Below are positions 48,459-60,763 of a stretch of 64,000 bases of DNA, piece after piece. Position 1 is the first letter of the stretch. Every line of letters begins with the position of its first letter. A program made the position numbers and the translations under genes. Source of the stretch: Rhodococcus sp. 06-235-1A. GTDB lineage: Bacteria; Actinomycetota; Actinomycetes; Mycobacteriales; Mycobacteriaceae. The notes beneath the pieces are model-generated. The model had not been told where the DNA came from, searched no databases, and saw nothing but the letters and a program-made list of their open reading frames with translations. Location of the stretch: contig NZ_NOYI01000003.1 in the NCBI RefSeq assembly GCF_002258785.1, positions 310,001-374,000 on the forward strand, in the 5' to 3' direction.

Positions 48459-49756
48459 TGAGCGCAACGGACGAAACCATCTATGCGGTGTCGGGCCAGG
48501 ACTGGGACGACGTGGTCGAATTGGCGCGCGGGTCCACCACGGAACGCATCGTCGTCAACATGGGCCCACAACACCCGTCCACCCACGGTGTGTTGCGGTT
48601 GATTCTCGAGATCGAAGGCGAGACCGTCACCGAGGCCCGGTGCGGAATCGGGTACTTGCACACCGGTATCGAGAAGAACCTCGAATACCGCAACTGGACT
48701 CAGGGCGTCACGTTCGTCACCCGAATGGACTATCTCTCGCCCTTCTTCAACGAGACCGCATACTGCCTCGGCGTCGAGAAGTTGCTCGACATCACCGACG
48801 ACATTCCCGAACGCGCGACGGTCATCCGGGTGATGCTGATGGAGCTCAATCGAATTTCGTCGCACCTGGTCGCTTTGGCCACGGGCGGAATGGAATTGGG
48901 TGCCGTGACGGCAATGCTGTTCGGCTTCCGCGAGCGTGAACTGATTCTCGACGTCTTCGAGGCCATCACCGGACTCCGAATGAACCATGCCTACATCCGC
49001 CCCGGAGGGCTGTCCCAGGACCTTCCCGGTGATGCGATCGAGAAGGTACGCGAGCTGCTTCGGGTTCTGCCCGGACGACTTCGCGATCTCGAGCTCATGC
49101 TCAACGACAACCCGATCTGGAAGGCCCGGACCGAGAATGTCGGCTACCTGGACCTCACCGGATGCATGGCTCTCGGTGTCACCGGTCCGGTGCTTCGATC
49201 GACCGGGCTTCCCTACGATCTACGCCGGTCCGATCCCTACTGCGGCTACGAGAACTACGAGTTCGATGTTGTCACCGACACCGGATGTGACTGCTACGGG
49301 CGCTATCTGATTCGCGTCGAAGAAATGAAGGAATCACTCAAGATCGTCGAGCAGACGCTCGATCGGCTGCGGCCGGGACCGGTCGTCGTCGACGACAAGA
49401 AGATCGCCTGGCCGGCCGAGCTGGTCTCCGGACCCGACGGTCTCGGCAATTCTCAGGACCATGTGCGGACCATCATGGACACCTCGATGGAATCGTTGAT
49501 CCACCACTTCAAACTCGTGACCGAGGGAATGCGGGTCCCGGCAGGCCAAGTGCTGTCCACGGTCGAGTCGCCGCGAGGCGAACTGGGTGTCCACATCGTC
49601 AGCGACGGCGGAACTCGGCCGTACCGAGTGCACTTCCGAGACCCCTCCTTCACCAACCTGCAGGCGGTGGCCGCAATGTGCGAGGGCGGAATGATCTCCG
49701 ACGTCATCGCGGCGGTCGCCAGCATCGACCCGGTGATGGGAGGGGTGGACCGATGA
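48458..49756 (+). CDS. nuoD: NADH-quinone oxidoreductase subunit D
   Basis: A 432-residue 49-kDa-type subunit that forms the quinone pocket with Nuo[21 protein letters not shown] holds the conserved quinone-binding His, and [16 protein letters not shown] and [14 protein letters not shown] are further family motifs. The Cys ligands of ancestral hydrogenases are absent, as expected. The ATG shares one base with the nuoC stop. Confidence 0.98.
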   Translation: MSATDETIYAVSGQDWDDVVELARGSTTERIVVNMGPQHPSTHGVLRLILEIEGETVTEARCGIGYLHTGIEKNLEYRNWTQGVTFVTRMDYLSPFFNETAYCLGVEKLLDITDDIPERATVIRVMLMELNRISSHLVALATGGMELGAVTAMLFGFRERELILDVFEAITGLRMNHAYIRPGGLSQDLPGDAIEKVRELLRVLPGRLRDLELMLNDNPIWKARTENVGYLDLTGCMALGVTGPVLRSTGLPYDLRRSDPYCGYENYEFDVVTDTGCDCYGRYLIRVEEMKESLKIVEQTLDRLRPGPVVVDDKKIAWPAELVSGPDGLGNSQDHVRTIMDTSMESLIHHFKLVTEGMRVPAGQVLSTVESPRGELGVHIVSDGGTRPYRVHFRDPSFTNLQAVAAMCEGGMISDVIAAVASIDPVMGGVDR

Positions 49757-50646
49757 CCGTGCCGCGCTCGGAGCCGGTGCTCGTCCAGCTCGGAGCCCGC
49801 CCCGAAGAAGCAGTACAACTGGTGGGCCCCGACGTACGGGCGTCCTATCCCGTCGAAGTACGTGCCCGCCTGCGCGCGGACGCAGACATCGTCCTCGCGC
49901 GCTATCCCGAGGCTCGGTCGGCGTTGCTGCCGCTGCTGCACCTGGTGCAATCCGAGGACGGATATCTGACGCCGGCCGGAATCGAATTCTGTTCGGACGT
50001 ACTCGATCTCACCGGAGCGGAGGTGACCGCGGTCGCGACCTTTTACTCCATGTACCGCCGCGAGCCCACGGGCACGTACCGCGTCGGAGTCTGCACCAAC
50101 ACCCTGTGTGCCGTGATGGGCGGCGACGCCATCATGGATGCACTACGGGACCACCTGGACATCGATCACGGCGGAACCACGGCCGACGGGGCCATCACCC
50201 TCGAACACATCGAATGCAACGCCGCGTGCGACTACGCGCCGGTGATGATGGTGAACTGGGAATTCTTCGACAACAGAACTCCGGAGTCGGCGCGGGAACT
50301 GGTCGATGCACTTCGATCGGGCACCCAGGTGACCCCGACCCGTGGCGCGCCGCTGTGCACGTTCCGCGAAACCGAGCGGATTCTCGCCGGGTTCGCCGAC
50401 GAACGGCCCGGGGCACTCGAATCCTCGGGCAGCGCAGGCGACGCCAGTCTCGTGGGCCTGCGATACGCCCGAGAGCACTCGATGTCGGCTTCCCAGGACG
50501 TCGCCGGCTCGGAGGCCGGTCACCTCGATCTCGGAGCCGAGGCCGTGGCCGAGACGGTGCGTGACAAACCGGCTCCCGCACCCTCGGCGACCGTGCCGCC
50601 ACAACCGAACACCACCGAAACCGATCCACGGACGAAGGGGGATTGA
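49753..50646 (+). CDS. nuoE: NADH-quinone oxidoreductase subunit E (with C-terminal extension)
   Basis: A 297-residue thioredoxin-fold subunit carrying cluster N1a; ligands are in VCTNTLC and ECNAAC. The family domain ends at about residue 200. The remaining roughly 90 residues are polar, Pro/Thr/Ala-rich and probably disordered, longer than in E. coli (about 166 residues) and typical of actinobacteria. The ATG overlaps the nuoD stop. Confidence 0.96.
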   Translation: MTVPRSEPVLVQLGARPEEAVQLVGPDVRASYPVEVRARLRADADIVLARYPEARSALLPLLHLVQSEDGYLTPAGIEFCSDVLDLTGAEVTAVATFYSMYRREPTGTYRVGVCTNTLCAVMGGDAIMDALRDHLDIDHGGTTADGAITLEHIECNAACDYAPVMMVNWEFFDNRTPESARELVDALRSGTQVTPTRGAPLCTFRETERILAGFADERPGALESSGSAGDASLVGLRYAREHSMSASQDVAGSEAGHLDLGAEAVAETVRDKPAPAPSATVPPQPNTTETDPRTKGD

Positions 50647-50647
50647 C

Positions 50648-51949
50648 ATGGCCCTCACGCCGGTGTTGAGCGAGTTCTGGGACGAGAACGGCTCGTGGAC
50701 CCTGGACACGTACCGCAGTCACGACGGGTACGTGGGGCTCGAGAAGGCCCTCGCGATGGACCCCGACGACCTCATTGCCTTCGTCAAGGAATCCGGGTTG
50801 CGCGGCCGCGGCGGTGCCGGTTTCCCGACGGGAACGAAGTGGAGCTTCATTCCGCAGGGCGACGGGAAAGACCACTATCTGGTGGTGAATGCGGACGAGT
50901 CCGAGCCCGGCACCTGCAAGGACATGCCGCTCATGCTGGCGAGCCCGCACACGCTGATCGAAGGAATCGTGATCGCTGCGTACGCAATTCGCGCGTCGCA
51001 CGCCTTCGTGTATGTCCGTGGTGAAGTGGTGCCGGTGCTACGCCGACTGCAGGCGGCGGTCACCGAGGCATACGCGGCGGGATACCTGGGCAGGGACGTT
51101 CTCGGAACGGGATTCGACCTCGAATTGGTGATACATGCCGGTGCCGGTGCGTACATCTGCGGCGAGGAGACAGCCCTACTCGACTCGTTGGAGGGTCGGC
51201 GCGGACAACCTCGCCTGCGTCCACCGTTCCCCGCGGTCGCAGGTCTGTACGCGCACCCGACGGTGGTCAACAACGTGGAATCCATAGCGAGCGTTCCGGT
51301 GATCCTGCGCAGGGGAATCGAGTGGTTCCGGTCGATGGGCAGCGAGAAGTCGCCCGGATTCACCCTGTACTCCATATCGGGCCACGTGGTTCGGCCCGGC
51401 CAGTACGAGGCCCCACTGGGGATCACCCTGCGCGAACTGCTCGGCTACGCGGGTGGCATCAGGCCCGGTCACGAGCTGAAGTTCTGGACCCCGGGAGGAT
51501 CCTCGACGCCGATGTTCACCGGAGATCACCTGGACGTGCCACTCGACTACGAGGGCGTCGGTGCCGCCGGGTCGATGTTGGGTACCAAGGCACTGCAGAT
51601 CTTCGACGACACGACCTGCGTGGTGCGAGCGGTGTTGCGCTGGACGGAGTTCTACGCACACGAATCCTGTGGCAAATGCACACCGTGTCGAGAAGGCACG
51701 TACTGGCTGGTGCAGATCCTGCGCCGCCTCGACGGTGGAACCGGCACCGAAGCCGACCTGACCACCCTGCTCGACATCGCGGACGGAATAGCCGGAAAGT
51801 CGTTCTGCGCGTTGGGAGACGGTGCCGCCAGCCCGATCGTGTCCTCGCTGAAGTACTTCCGTGACGAATACGTCCGGCACGTCACCGAGCAGGGATGCCC
51901 CTTCGATCCACACCGATCGACCCTGATGGCAGAGGAGCTGACGTCATGA
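50648..51949 (+). CDS. nuoF: NADH-quinone oxidoreductase subunit F
   Basis: A 433-residue NADH- and FMN-binding subunit. NADH/FMN motifs are [16 protein letters not shown] and [15 protein letters not shown]; cluster N3 ligands are in [15 protein letters not shown] and the later SFCALGDGA. It takes electrons from NADH into the complex. The stop overlaps nuoG. Confidence 0.98.
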   Translation: MALTPVLSEFWDENGSWTLDTYRSHDGYVGLEKALAMDPDDLIAFVKESGLRGRGGAGFPTGTKWSFIPQGDGKDHYLVVNADESEPGTCKDMPLMLASPHTLIEGIVIAAYAIRASHAFVYVRGEVVPVLRRLQAAVTEAYAAGYLGRDVLGTGFDLELVIHAGAGAYICGEETALLDSLEGRRGQPRLRPPFPAVAGLYAHPTVVNNVESIASVPVILRRGIEWFRSMGSEKSPGFTLYSISGHVVRPGQYEAPLGITLRELLGYAGGIRPGHELKFWTPGGSSTPMFTGDHLDVPLDYEGVGAAGSMLGTKALQIFDDTTCVVRAVLRWTEFYAHESCGKCTPCREGTYWLVQILRRLDGGTGTEADLTTLLDIADGIAGKSFCALGDGAASPIVSSLKYFRDEYVRHVTEQGCPFDPHRSTLMAEELTS

Positions 51950-54435
51950 CCGGACCCATTGGGCGTTCCTCGATGTCCACTTCCGCACAGATCGGGCAAC
52001 CGGTTGCCGAGATCGAGATGATCACCCTGACCATCGACGACCATGAGATCAGTGTTCCCAAGGGCACGTTGTTGATTCGCGCCGCCGAGCTCATGGGCGT
52101 GCAGATCCCGCGGTTCTGCGATCATCCCCTGCTCGATCCGGTGGGGGCATGCCGGCAGTGCCTCGTCGACGTGGAAGGCCAACGTAAGCCGTTGGCGTCC
52201 TGCACCACGACGGTGGCCGAGGGCATGATCGTGCGCACTCAGGTGACATCCGAGGCCGCGGACAAGGCGCAGCGCGGCGTCATGGAATTGTTGCTGATCA
52301 ATCACCCACTCGATTGCCCGGTGTGCGACAAGGGTGGTGAATGTCCGTTGCAGAACCAGGCGATGGCTGCCGGCCGCACCGAATCCAGGTTCACCGAGAC
52401 CAAACGTACGTACCCCAAGCCGATCCCGCTGTCGGCCGAGGTTCTGCTCGACCGCGAACGCTGTGTCCTGTGCGCCCGATGCACTCGCTTCGCAGCTCAG
52501 GTTGCCGGAGATCCCTCGATCGAGCTTCTCGAACGTGGTGCCGTCCAACAGGTGGGCATCTTCGGCAACGAGCCGTTCGACTCCTACTTCTCGGGAAACA
52601 CCGTTCAGATCTGCCCGGTGGGCGCCCTGACCAACACCGAATATCGGTTCCGGGCGCGCCCGTACGACCTCACGTCGTCGCCGAGCGTGTGCGAACACTG
52701 CGCAGGAGGCTGCGCTCAACGCACGGATCATCGACGCGGCAAGGTCCTGCGCCGGCTGGCGGGTGACGACCCCCAGGTCAACGAGGAATGGAACTGCGAC
52801 AAGGGTCGCTGGGCGTTCAAGTACGCGACCGAGCCGGATCGCATCACCGCGCCGATGATTCGAGACGAAACAGGTGCCCTGATCGAAACGTCGTGGTCGA
52901 CTGCATTGGCGGCCGCGGCGACGGGGTTGGCCGCGTCGGTCGGGCATGCCGCGGTACTCGTGGGCGGACGGTCCACGCTCGAAGATTCCTACGCGTACGG
53001 TAAGTTCGCCCGAAAAGTACTGCACACCAACGATATCGATTTCCGTAACCGTGATCACAGTGCCGAGGAGGCGGACTTCCTGGCCGGTCGTATCGCGGCG
53101 ACCGGGCTCGGCGTCACCTACTCCGATCTCGAGAATGCCCCCGTGGTGTTACTGGTCGGCTTCGAGCCCGAGGAAGAATCACCCCTGGTGTTCCTGAGGT
53201 TGCGTAAGGCGCACCGCACCCGCGGCGTTGTGGTCGCGTCGGTCGCACCCTTCGCCAGCCGCGGTGTACGGAAACTCGACGGCGTGCTTATGCAGTCGAT
53301 TCCCGGCGACGAGCCGGGGTGGCTCGATGCGTTGCACGTCGGTGATCGCGGGACCGAATCCATCGCCCAGCTCCTCCGAGAGCCGGGGTCGATCGTTCTC
53401 GTGGGCGAGCGGCTGGGCTCGGTTCCCGGTGGGTTGTCCGCTGCGTCGAAACTGGCCGACGACACAGGCGCACATCTGGCGTGGATTCCGCGGCGCGCAG
53501 GAGAACGCGGGGCCCTCGATGCCGGTGCTCTACCGAATCTGCTGCCCGGCGGAAGGCCGCTGGCCGATTCGGCGGCTCGCGCCGAGGTAGCAGCCGTCTG
53601 GGGACTGGATGACCTCTCTGCGGACGCGGGTCGCGACACCGCCGCGATCCTGTCCGCGGCCGGGCCCGATCGAGCACTGGTCGCTGCGGGAATCGACCTC
53701 GACGATCTTCCCGATCCTCGCGCCGCGCTCGACGCGGTGGACCGATCTGCATTCGTGGTCAGCCTCGAACTGCGCCGCAGCGCCGTCACCGAGTGCGCCG
53801 ATGTGGTGTTCCCGGTGGCCCCGGTGGTCGACAAGCCGGGGACCTTCGTCGATTGGGAGGGGAGACCTCGCACATTCGACACCGCACTCGGTGCCGGCGC
53901 GGTGCTGCCCGATCAGCGCGTTCTCGACGCCATCGCGGCCCAGATGGGTGTCGAACTGTCACTACCCGACGCGGCAGCGGCCCGCGCCGAGATGGCACGC
54001 CTCGGTACCTGGAACGGTCCGCGGACCGTCGTGGCTCGGGTGCCTCCGCGCGTGGAGGTGCCGTCGATCGCGCCCGGTCACGCGATCCTGGCCACCTGGC
54101 GGATGCTCGTCGATTCGGGGCGAATGCAGGACGGTGAGGACAATCTCGCCCAGACCGGCCGCGCACCCGTGGTCCGGTTGTCTGCGGCGACGGCGTCGAG
54201 CATCGGAGCGGAGCCCGGTGACCGGGTGAGTGTCGACAGTGACCGTGGCTCGATCACGTTGCCGCTTCGGATCACCGATCTACCCGACAACGTGGTGTGG
54301 GTACCGATGAACTCGCCCGACTCGTCGGTGTACCGCTCTCTCGGCGCGGCGTCGGGTGAGGTGGTGAGACTCCGCAAGGCGGAGCCGGCGCAAACAGCGG
54401 AGCCTGCGGAACGACCCGAAGGTGGAGCGTCGTGA
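51946..54435 (+). CDS. nuoG: NADH-quinone oxidoreductase subunit G
   Basis: An 829-residue iron-sulfur subunit of the electron-input module. N1b ligands lie in the first 75 residues ([10 protein letters not shown]), with the His-Cys N5 motif [18 protein letters not shown] and N4 ligands near [10 protein letters not shown] and CPVGAL. A full N7-type motif is also present: Cys-x2-Cys-x3-Cys-x27-Cys starting at [10 protein letters not shown]7 is missing in mitochondria but found in E. coli and Thermus. The rest is a molybdopterin-oxidoreductase-like domain without cofactor. It overlaps nuoF and nuoH. Confidence 0.97.
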   Translation: MTGPIGRSSMSTSAQIGQPVAEIEMITLTIDDHEISVPKGTLLIRAAELMGVQIPRFCDHPLLDPVGACRQCLVDVEGQRKPLASCTTTVAEGMIVRTQVTSEAADKAQRGVMELLLINHPLDCPVCDKGGECPLQNQAMAAGRTESRFTETKRTYPKPIPLSAEVLLDRERCVLCARCTRFAAQVAGDPSIELLERGAVQQVGIFGNEPFDSYFSGNTVQICPVGALTNTEYRFRARPYDLTSSPSVCEHCAGGCAQRTDHRRGKVLRRLAGDDPQVNEEWNCDKGRWAFKYATEPDRITAPMIRDETGALIETSWSTALAAAATGLAASVGHAAVLVGGRSTLEDSYAYGKFARKVLHTNDIDFRNRDHSAEEADFLAGRIAATGLGVTYSDLENAPVVLLVGFEPEEESPLVFLRLRKAHRTRGVVVASVAPFASRGVRKLDGVLMQSIPGDEPGWLDALHVGDRGTESIAQLLREPGSIVLVGERLGSVPGGLSAASKLADDTGAHLAWIPRRAGERGALDAGALPNLLPGGRPLADSAARAEVAAVWGLDDLSADAGRDTAAILSAAGPDRALVAAGIDLDDLPDPRAALDAVDRSAFVVSLELRRSAVTECADVVFPVAPVVDKPGTFVDWEGRPRTFDTALGAGAVLPDQRVLDAIAAQMGVELSLPDAAAARAEMARLGTWNGPRTVVARVPPRVEVPSIAPGHAILATWRMLVDSGRMQDGEDNLAQTGRAPVVRLSAATASSIGAEPGDRVSVDSDRGSITLPLRITDLPDNVVWVPMNSPDSSVYRSLGAASGEVVRLRKAEPAQTAEPAERPEGGAS

Positions 54436-55742
54436 TCGTCGCCGCGCCCACCGATCTGTCGATGTTCGGTACCGACCCGTGGTGGTTGGTCGTGGGGAAG
54501 GCCCTGGCGGTCTTCGTGTTCCTGGTGCTCACTCCGCTGGTTGCGATCTATGCCGAACGCAAGATCATGGCGTGGATGCAGATGCGCGTGGGGCCCAACC
54601 GGGTGGGCCCATGGGGGTTGTTGCAGTCGCTGATGGACGGAATCAAGCTGGCGCTGAAGGAGGGAATCACTCCGACCGGCGTCGACAAACCGATTTACGT
54701 TCTGGCTCCGATCATTTCGGTGGTTCCTGCATTCATGGCCTTCGCGGTGATTCCGTTCGGGCCCGAGGTGTCGGTGTTCGGTACCACGACGCCGCTGCAG
54801 ATGACCGACCTGCCGGTAGGAGTTCTGTACATTCTCGCGGTCACCTCGGTGGGTGTGTACGGGATCGTGTTGGCAGGCTGGGCGTCGGGCTCGACATATC
54901 CGTTGTTGGGTGCGCTGCGTTCGACGGCGCAGGTGATTTCCTACGAGGTCGCGATGGGTCTGTCGTTCGCCGCGGTGTTCCTCTACGCGGGCACCATGTC
55001 GACGTCCGGCATCGTTGCCGCGCAGCAGAACACCTGGTACGTCTTCCTGTTGTTGCCGTCGTTCCTGGTGTACGTCACGGCCATGGTCGGTGAAACCAAC
55101 CGCGCACCTTTCGACCTGCCCGAGGCCGAAGGGGAGTTGGTGGGCGGCTTCCACACCGAGTACTCGTCACTGCGCTTCGCGATGTTCATGCTTGCCGAGT
55201 ACATCAACATGGTCACCGTCTCGGCTCTGGCCACCACTCTGTTCCTCGGCGGCTGGCGAGCTCCGATTCCGGTGAGTCTGTGGAGCGGTGCCAATTCCGG
55301 TTGGTGGCCGGTGCTGTGGTTCGTCCTCAAGGTCTGGGTGTTCCTGTTCGTCTTCATCTGGCTGCGTTCGACACTGCCGAGACTGCGATACGACCAGTTC
55401 ATGAACTTCGGCTGGAAGATCCTCATTCCTGTTGCCCTGATCTGGGTGATGGTGATTGCGACGGTGCGCGTGCTCGGCGTCGACCGGTACGACGTGCCTC
55501 TGGTCACGTTCGTCGTCTCGACGATCTTCGCTCTCGCCGTTCTGGCTTCGCTGCTGCTCATGCTGCGAAGGCGCGCACGTGTCAGGAACGTGCCGCCTCC
55601 TGCACGCGTCGCAGAGTTCGATCCTGCCGCGGGCGGGTTTCCCGTACCTCCCATCCCCAAGCAAGGCGCGACGATTGCGAGCCGGCATGCCGGAGCGCGG
55701 TCACGCGTGGCCGGGTCACAGAAGGAGAACGCCGATGCCTGA
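54432..55742 (+). CDS. nuoH: NADH-quinone oxidoreductase subunit H
   Basis: A 436-residue membrane subunit with about eight helices, joining the quinone chamber to the proton arm. [20 protein letters not shown] and [19 protein letters not shown] are the acidic quinone-channel loops. A C-terminal basic/Pro-rich tail of about 60 residues extends past the usual end. The GTG start overlaps the nuoG stop. Confidence 0.97.
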   Translation: MIVAAPTDLSMFGTDPWWLVVGKALAVFVFLVLTPLVAIYAERKIMAWMQMRVGPNRVGPWGLLQSLMDGIKLALKEGITPTGVDKPIYVLAPIISVVPAFMAFAVIPFGPEVSVFGTTTPLQMTDLPVGVLYILAVTSVGVYGIVLAGWASGSTYPLLGALRSTAQVISYEVAMGLSFAAVFLYAGTMSTSGIVAAQQNTWYVFLLLPSFLVYVTAMVGETNRAPFDLPEAEGELVGGFHTEYSSLRFAMFMLAEYINMVTVSALATTLFLGGWRAPIPVSLWSGANSGWWPVLWFVLKVWVFLFVFIWLRSTLPRLRYDQFMNFGWKILIPVALIWVMVIATVRVLGVDRYDVPLVTFVVSTIFALAVLASLLLMLRRRARVRNVPPPARVAEFDPAAGGFPVPPIPKQGATIASRHAGARSRVAGSQKENADA

Positions 55743-56280
55743 ATTCCTCGGTCCCATAGCCGGTTTCGGGGTCACCTTCGCCACGATGTTCAAGAAACCC
55801 GAAACTGAGCTGTATCCGGAGGAGAAGAAGCCGACCGAGGTTCGCTATCACGGTCGGCATCAGCTCAATCGGTACGCCGATGGCCTCGAGAAGTGCATCG
55901 GGTGCGAGCTCTGCGCGTGGGCGTGCCCCGCCGACGCCATCTACGTCGAAGGAGCCGACAATACCGAGACCGAGCGATTCTCGCCGGGAGAGCGATACGG
56001 CGGGGTGTACCAGATCAACTATCTGCGGTGCATCGGGTGTGGTCTGTGTGTGGAGGCATGTCCCACACGGGCTCTGACGATGACCAACGAGTACGAACTC
56101 GCCGGTGACAACAGAGCCGATCTGATCTACGAGAAGGATTCGCTCCTGGCACCCCTGGAGCCGGACATGGTGGCACCACCGCACGCGATGGCACCGGGAC
56201 GTTCGGCCGAGGACTACTACCGCGGCACCGTCACCGGGGACGCGATCACGTCCGAAACCGAGGGCGGTCCGGTTCGATGA
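55735..56280 (+). CDS. nuoI: NADH-quinone oxidoreductase subunit I
   Basis: A 181-residue ferredoxin-like subunit with two complete 4Fe-4S motifs, [12 protein letters not shown] and [12 protein letters not shown] (clusters N6a and N6b), passing electrons to N2. The ATG follows GAAGGAG and overlaps the nuoH stop by 8 bp. Confidence 0.98.
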   Translation: MPEFLGPIAGFGVTFATMFKKPETELYPEEKKPTEVRYHGRHQLNRYADGLEKCIGCELCAWACPADAIYVEGADNTETERFSPGERYGGVYQINYLRCIGCGLCVEACPTRALTMTNEYELAGDNRADLIYEKDSLLAPLEPDMVAPPHAMAPGRSAEDYYRGTVTGDAITSETEGGPVR

Positions 56281-57044
56281 CTGCCACAGTGCAGCTCGCT
56301 CTCGATGCGACGTCCACCGGTGAGGCAGTGCAGTTTTGGACCCTGGGCGTCGTCGCGGTGATCGGTGCGCTGGGAGTGGTGATGAGCACCAAGGCCGTCT
56401 ACTCGGCACTCTTTCTCGCGGCCACCATGGTGGTTCTCGCAACCTTCTACATGGCCCAGGGGGCACTGTTTCTCGGTGTAGTGCAGATCGTCGTCTACAC
56501 CGGCGCGGTCATGATGCTGTTTCTGTTCGTCCTGATGCTCGTCGGAGTCGACACCTCGGAATCCTTGACCGAGACATTGCGAGGGCATCGCATTGCGGCC
56601 GTTGTCATCGGAATCGGCTTCGGACTGTTGATCATCGGGGTACTGCTGCGTGACTCGGCCCGTGCCGGGCGACTCGACTTCGTCGGGCTCGATGTCGCCA
56701 ACTCCACCGGAAATGTCGAGGGTCTGGCCGAGCTCATCTTCGTCGAGTACGTGTGGTCGTTCGAGCTGACCGGAGCGTTGTTGATCACGGCGACCATCGG
56801 GGCGATGATTCTGGCGCACCGGGAGGCGCTCGGACCGGTGAAGGGTCAGCGAGAGATGTCGCAGGACCGGTTCCGTGACGGCTCCCGGGTGACACCGCTG
56901 CCGAGCCCCGGTGTGTTCGCTCGTCACAACGGCGTCGATCGGCGCGCTCTGCTGCCGGACGGAACCGAGTCGGAGTCGTCCGTGAACGCCCTGTTCGCCG
57001 ATCGACGGAGCCAGTACAAGGTGGACGGGGGTGACGAGCGATGA
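56277..57044 (+). CDS. nuoJ: NADH-quinone oxidoreductase subunit J
   Basis: A 255-residue membrane subunit with five helices, including [20 protein letters not shown] with its pi-bulge region. The C-terminal 80 residues are polar and longer than in E. coli. ATGA overlap with nuoI and another with nuoK. Confidence 0.96.
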   Translation: MTATVQLALDATSTGEAVQFWTLGVVAVIGALGVVMSTKAVYSALFLAATMVVLATFYMAQGALFLGVVQIVVYTGAVMMLFLFVLMLVGVDTSESLTETLRGHRIAAVVIGIGFGLLIIGVLLRDSARAGRLDFVGLDVANSTGNVEGLAELIFVEYVWSFELTGALLITATIGAMILAHREALGPVKGQREMSQDRFRDGSRVTPLPSPGVFARHNGVDRRALLPDGTESESSVNALFADRRSQYKVDGGDER

Positions 57045-57340
57045 ATCCCGAGAACTACCTCTATCTGTCGGTTCTGCTGTTCACGATCGGCGCGGCGGGA
57101 GTCATCGTCAGGCGTAACGCCATCATCGTGTTCATGTGCATCGAATTGATGCTCAACGCAGTCAATCTCGCGTTCGTCACGTTCTCCCGGATGCACGGCA
57201 ATCTCGACGGCCAGTTGTTCGCGTTCTTCACCATGGTGGTCGCTGCTGCCGAGGTGGTGGTGGGCCTGGCGATCATCATGGCCATCTTCCGTTCTCGTCG
57301 CTCGATCTCGATGGACGAGAACTCTCTGATGAAGAACTGA
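57041..57340 (+). CDS. nuoK: NADH-quinone oxidoreductase subunit K
   Basis: A 99-residue three-helix subunit. The membrane Glu residues in [15 protein letters not shown] and [14 protein letters not shown] belong to the proton pathway near subunit J. Overlaps nuoJ by 4 bp; 16 bp before nuoL. Confidence 0.97.
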   Translation: MNPENYLYLSVLLFTIGAAGVIVRRNAIIVFMCIELMLNAVNLAFVTFSRMHGNLDGQLFAFFTMVVAAAEVVVGLAIIMAIFRSRRSISMDENSLMKN

Positions 57341-57356
57341 CGGGGGAGCAGAAACG

Positions 57357-59228
57357 ATGTCGATCCTGTGGCTTCTCCCGGCTCTGCCGGCGTTCGGTGC
57401 GGCCGTCCTGCTGCTCGGTGGCCGGCGCTGCAACCCGTGGGGGCACCTGGTTGCGACGGCAGCAGCGGTGTCGTCGTTCGTGGTTGCAGCACTGGTGTTC
57501 GCCTCGATGCTCGGGCGGGACGAGTCGAACAGAGCGATCACCGAGACTCTGTTCCGCTGGGTTCCCGTCGACGAATTGCAGGTCGACTTCGGACTGCGCG
57601 CTGATCAGCTGTCGATCTGTTTCGTCCTGTTGATCACCGGAGTCGGGTCGCTCATTCACGTGTACTCGATCGGGTACATGAGCCACGACGCGGAGCGTCG
57701 GCGCTTCTTCGCGTACCTCAATCTGTTTCTCGCCGCCATGCTGCTGCTGGTGCTGTCCGACAACTTCCTCGGCCTGTATGTGGGGTGGGAGGGTGTCGGC
57801 CTGGCGTCGTACCTGCTCATCGGATTCTGGCAACACAAGCCGTCGGCCGCCTCGGCAGCTCGAAAAGCGTTCGTGGTCAACCGCGTCGGTGATATCGGCC
57901 TGGCGATCGCCCTGATGATCATGTTCGTGAACTTCGGATCGGTGCAGTACGACGTGGTGTTCGCCGGAATCGGGGATACGGGTGAATCGGTGGCCACCGC
58001 GATGGCGCTGATGTTGCTGCTGGCGGCCTGCGGAAAGTCGGCGCAGGTGCCGCTGCAGTCGTGGCTCGGCGACGCGATGGAGGGCCCGACTCCGGTCTCC
58101 GCACTCATTCACGCGGCGACGATGGTCACCGCCGGGGTGTATCTCATCGTCCGATCCGGACCGGTGTTCGAGGCGTCGCCTGCCGCCCGTGCAGCGACCG
58201 TCACGGTGGGCGCGGTGACGTTGCTGTTCGGTGCCGTGATCGGTTGTGCGAAAGACGACATCAAGAAGGCGCTCGCGGCGTCGACGATGAGTCAGATCGG
58301 GTACATGGTGCTCGCGGCCGGACTCGGCCCGTCCGGCTACGCCTTCGCCATCGTGCTGTTGCTCTCGCACGGGTTCTTCAAGGCAGGCTTGTTCCTGGGT
58401 GCCGGCTCGGTGATGCACGCGATGAACGACGAGACCGACATGCGACGGTTCGGTGGGCTCCGGGCCGCGATGCCGATCACGTTCGTCACTTTCGGTCTCG
58501 GCTACCTCGCCATCATCGGAGTTCCTCCGTTCTCCGGCTTCTTCGCCAAGGATCCGATCATCGAGGTGGCGTTCGCGGCGGGGGGAGCGGCAGGTGTGGT
58601 GCTCGGCTGCGTGACGTTGCTCTGTGCGGGCCTGACGGCCTTCTACATGACTCGGGTGATGCTGATGACGTTCTTCGGCCCGAAACGGTGGGCAGCGCAA
58701 GCACATCCGCACGAAGCGTCGGCGACGATGACGGCTCCCATGATTGCGTTGGCCGTCGGCTCGGTGGCATCGGGAGCCTTCCTCGCGGTGGGCGGCCGGC
58801 TCGAGACGTGGCTGGAACCGGTGGTGGGATCGGCGCACGAGGAGCACGCGATACCTGCCTGGGTCGTCACTGTCGCAGTTCTGGCAGTGGTACTCGTGGG
58901 CGCAGGCGTCGCCCACCGCAAGTACATCGGTCGTGAGGTTCCCTTGACTCCACCCCAGGATGTGTCCGGCCTGACCAAAGCCGCGCGCGCCGATCTGTAC
59001 GGTGATGCCGTCAATGAAGCCGCCTTCATGCGTCCGGGTCAAACACTCACGCGCGCAATGGTGTACGCCGACACCGCGGGCATCGACGCCGTCGTGGACG
59101 GGGTGGGTGGCTCGATCGGTGCAGTGTCGACTCGATCCAGGCGGCTCCAAACCGGATTCGTTCGGTCCTATGCGTTGGCGATGTTCGCGGGAGCCGTTCT
59201 CGTCGTTCTGATGGTGGTGATCCTGTGA
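57357..59228 (+). CDS. nuoL: NADH-quinone oxidoreductase subunit L
   Basis: A 623-residue antiporter-like proton pump at the tip of the membrane arm, with about 16 helices. [19 protein letters not shown] holds the conserved Glu, and [20 protein letters not shown] and [19 protein letters not shown] hold pump Lys and channel residues. The C-terminal amphipathic helix reaches along the arm. It overlaps nuoM by 4 bp. Confidence 0.97.
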   Translation: MSILWLLPALPAFGAAVLLLGGRRCNPWGHLVATAAAVSSFVVAALVFASMLGRDESNRAITETLFRWVPVDELQVDFGLRADQLSICFVLLITGVGSLIHVYSIGYMSHDAERRRFFAYLNLFLAAMLLLVLSDNFLGLYVGWEGVGLASYLLIGFWQHKPSAASAARKAFVVNRVGDIGLAIALMIMFVNFGSVQYDVVFAGIGDTGESVATAMALMLLLAACGKSAQVPLQSWLGDAMEGPTPVSALIHAATMVTAGVYLIVRSGPVFEASPAARAATVTVGAVTLLFGAVIGCAKDDIKKALAASTMSQIGYMVLAAGLGPSGYAFAIVLLLSHGFFKAGLFLGAGSVMHAMNDETDMRRFGGLRAAMPITFVTFGLGYLAIIGVPPFSGFFAKDPIIEVAFAAGGAAGVVLGCVTLLCAGLTAFYMTRVMLMTFFGPKRWAAQAHPHEASATMTAPMIALAVGSVASGAFLAVGGRLETWLEPVVGSAHEEHAIPAWVVTVAVLAVVLVGAGVAHRKYIGREVPLTPPQDVSGLTKAARADLYGDAVNEAAFMRPGQTLTRAMVYADTAGIDAVVDGVGGSIGAVSTRSRRLQTGFVRSYALAMFAGAVLVVLMVVIL

Positions 59229-60763
59229 CGATGCCCTGGTTGACCGTTCTGGGGGTACTCCCGATTCTCGGTGCGATCGTCGTCGCCCTGGTGCCGGCCG
59301 ACCGTCCGACGATCGCGCGTGGTGTCGCCGTGGGCTTCGCCACCGGCACATTTGCGGTGTCGGTGGTACTCGCCGTGGCATTCGACTCCGGTGGCGATCG
59401 ATACCAGTTCCTCGAAGACCATTCCTGGATAGCGGCATTCGGTGCGCGCTACACGCTCGGCCTCGACGGAATCGGTCTCGTGCTGGTGTTGCTCACCACC
59501 GTCCTGACCCCACTGCTCCTCGTAGCGGGCTGGAACGACGGCACCCGCGTGGCGAATTACGGATCGCGCCGGGTCTCGCACACCTACATGGCGTTGATCC
59601 TGGTGGTCGAGTCCATGGTGATCGTCTCGTTCCTCGCCTTGGACGTACTGCTGTTCTACATCTTCTTCGAGGCGATGCTGATTCCGATGTACTTCCTCAT
59701 CGGTGGTTTCGGGGGCAATCATCGAACGCGTGCTGCGGTGAAGTTCCTGTTGTACAACCTGTTCGGCGGTCTGGTCATGTTGGCGGCCGTCATCGGCCTG
59801 TACGTGGTGACCGCGAGACCCGACGGGCCTTTCGACGGCGGTACGTTCGATCTACGCGCGATCGCGGATGCGGCGGCATCGGGCGGGCTCGGCGTGAATC
59901 CGGTGGTGATCGACGCATTGTTCCTCGGTTTCATGCTGGCGTTCGCGATCAAGGCGCCGCTGTGGCCGTTCCACACGTGGCTACCCGACGCCGCAACCCA
60001 ATCCACACCAGCAACGGCGGTGCTGATGATGTCGGTGGTGGACAAGGTCGGCACCTTCGCGATGCTGCGCTTCTGTCTCGAGCTCTTCCCCGAGTCGTCG
60101 CAGACGTTCGCCCCGTGGATCATCACGCTCGCGGTGATCGGCATCGTGTACGGCGCGATACTGGCGATCGGTCAGACCGACATGATGAAACTCATTGCCT
60201 ACACCTCTATTTCGCACTTCGGGTTCATCATCCTCGGCATCTTCGCGATGACCGGCCAGAGTCAGGCCGGTGCCACGCTGTACATGGTCAACCACGGAAT
60301 CTCTACCGCCGCATTGTTCTTGATCGCAGGCTTTCTCGTGTCCCGTCGTGGTTCGCGGGCGATCGCCGACTACGGCGGCGTACAGAAGGTCGCGCCGGTG
60401 CTCGCCGGAACGTTCTTGATCTCTGGTCTGGCCACGCTCTCCCTTCCCGGTCTCGCCCCGTTCATCAGCGAATTTCTGGTGCTGATCGGCACATTCGGTC
60501 GATACGGCGTCGCCGCGATCGTGGCTACCGGTGCGCTCGTTCTGTCGGCGATCTACATTCTCTGGCTCTACCAACGGGTGATGACGGGGCCGGTCCGAGA
60601 GGGCAGCGAGAAGATCTCCGATCTCGTTCCCCGTGAGGTGTCCGTGGTGGTCCCATTGCTCGCGTTGCTGATCGTGTTCGGGGTGTACCCGAAACCGGCA
60701 CTCGATGTCATCACTCCGGCAGTGCAATCCACGATCGTCGACAGTGCAGGAGGTCATCGATGA
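59225..60763 (+). CDS. nuoM: NADH-quinone oxidoreductase subunit M
   Basis: A 512-residue antiporter-like proton pump with about 14 helices. [20 protein letters not shown] holds the conserved Glu; [20 protein letters not shown] and [18 protein letters not shown] hold the pump Lys and channel motifs. A GTG start overlaps nuoL; an ATG two codons in is an alternative. Confidence 0.97.
   Translation: MTMPWLTVLGVLPILGAIVVALVPADRPTIARGVAVGFATGTFAVSVVLAVAFDSGGDRYQFLEDHSWIAAFGARYTLGLDGIGLVLVLLTTVLTPLLLVAGWNDGTRVANYGSRRVSHTYMALILVVESMVIVSFLALDVLLFYIFFEAMLIPMYFLIGGFGGNHRTRAAVKFLLYNLFGGLVMLAAVIGLYVVTARPDGPFDGGTFDLRAIADAAASGGLGVNPVVIDALFLGFMLAFAIKAPLWPFHTWLPDAATQSTPATAVLMMSVVDKVGTFAMLRFCLELFPESSQTFAPWIITLAVIGIVYGAILAIGQTDMMKLIAYTSISHFGFIILGIFAMTGQSQAGATLYMVNHGISTAALFLIAGFLVSRRGSRAIADYGGVQKVAPVLAGTFLISGLATLSLPGLAPFISEFLVLIGTFGRYGVAAIVATGALVLSAIYILWLYQRVMTGPVREGSEKISDLVPREVSVVVPLLALLIVFGVYPKPALDVITPAVQSTIVDSAGGHR

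Noticed and set aside
57276..59438. A 720-codon antisense frame over nuoL
   Set aside because: Charged, repeat-like translation typical of the reverse of a membrane protein gene.
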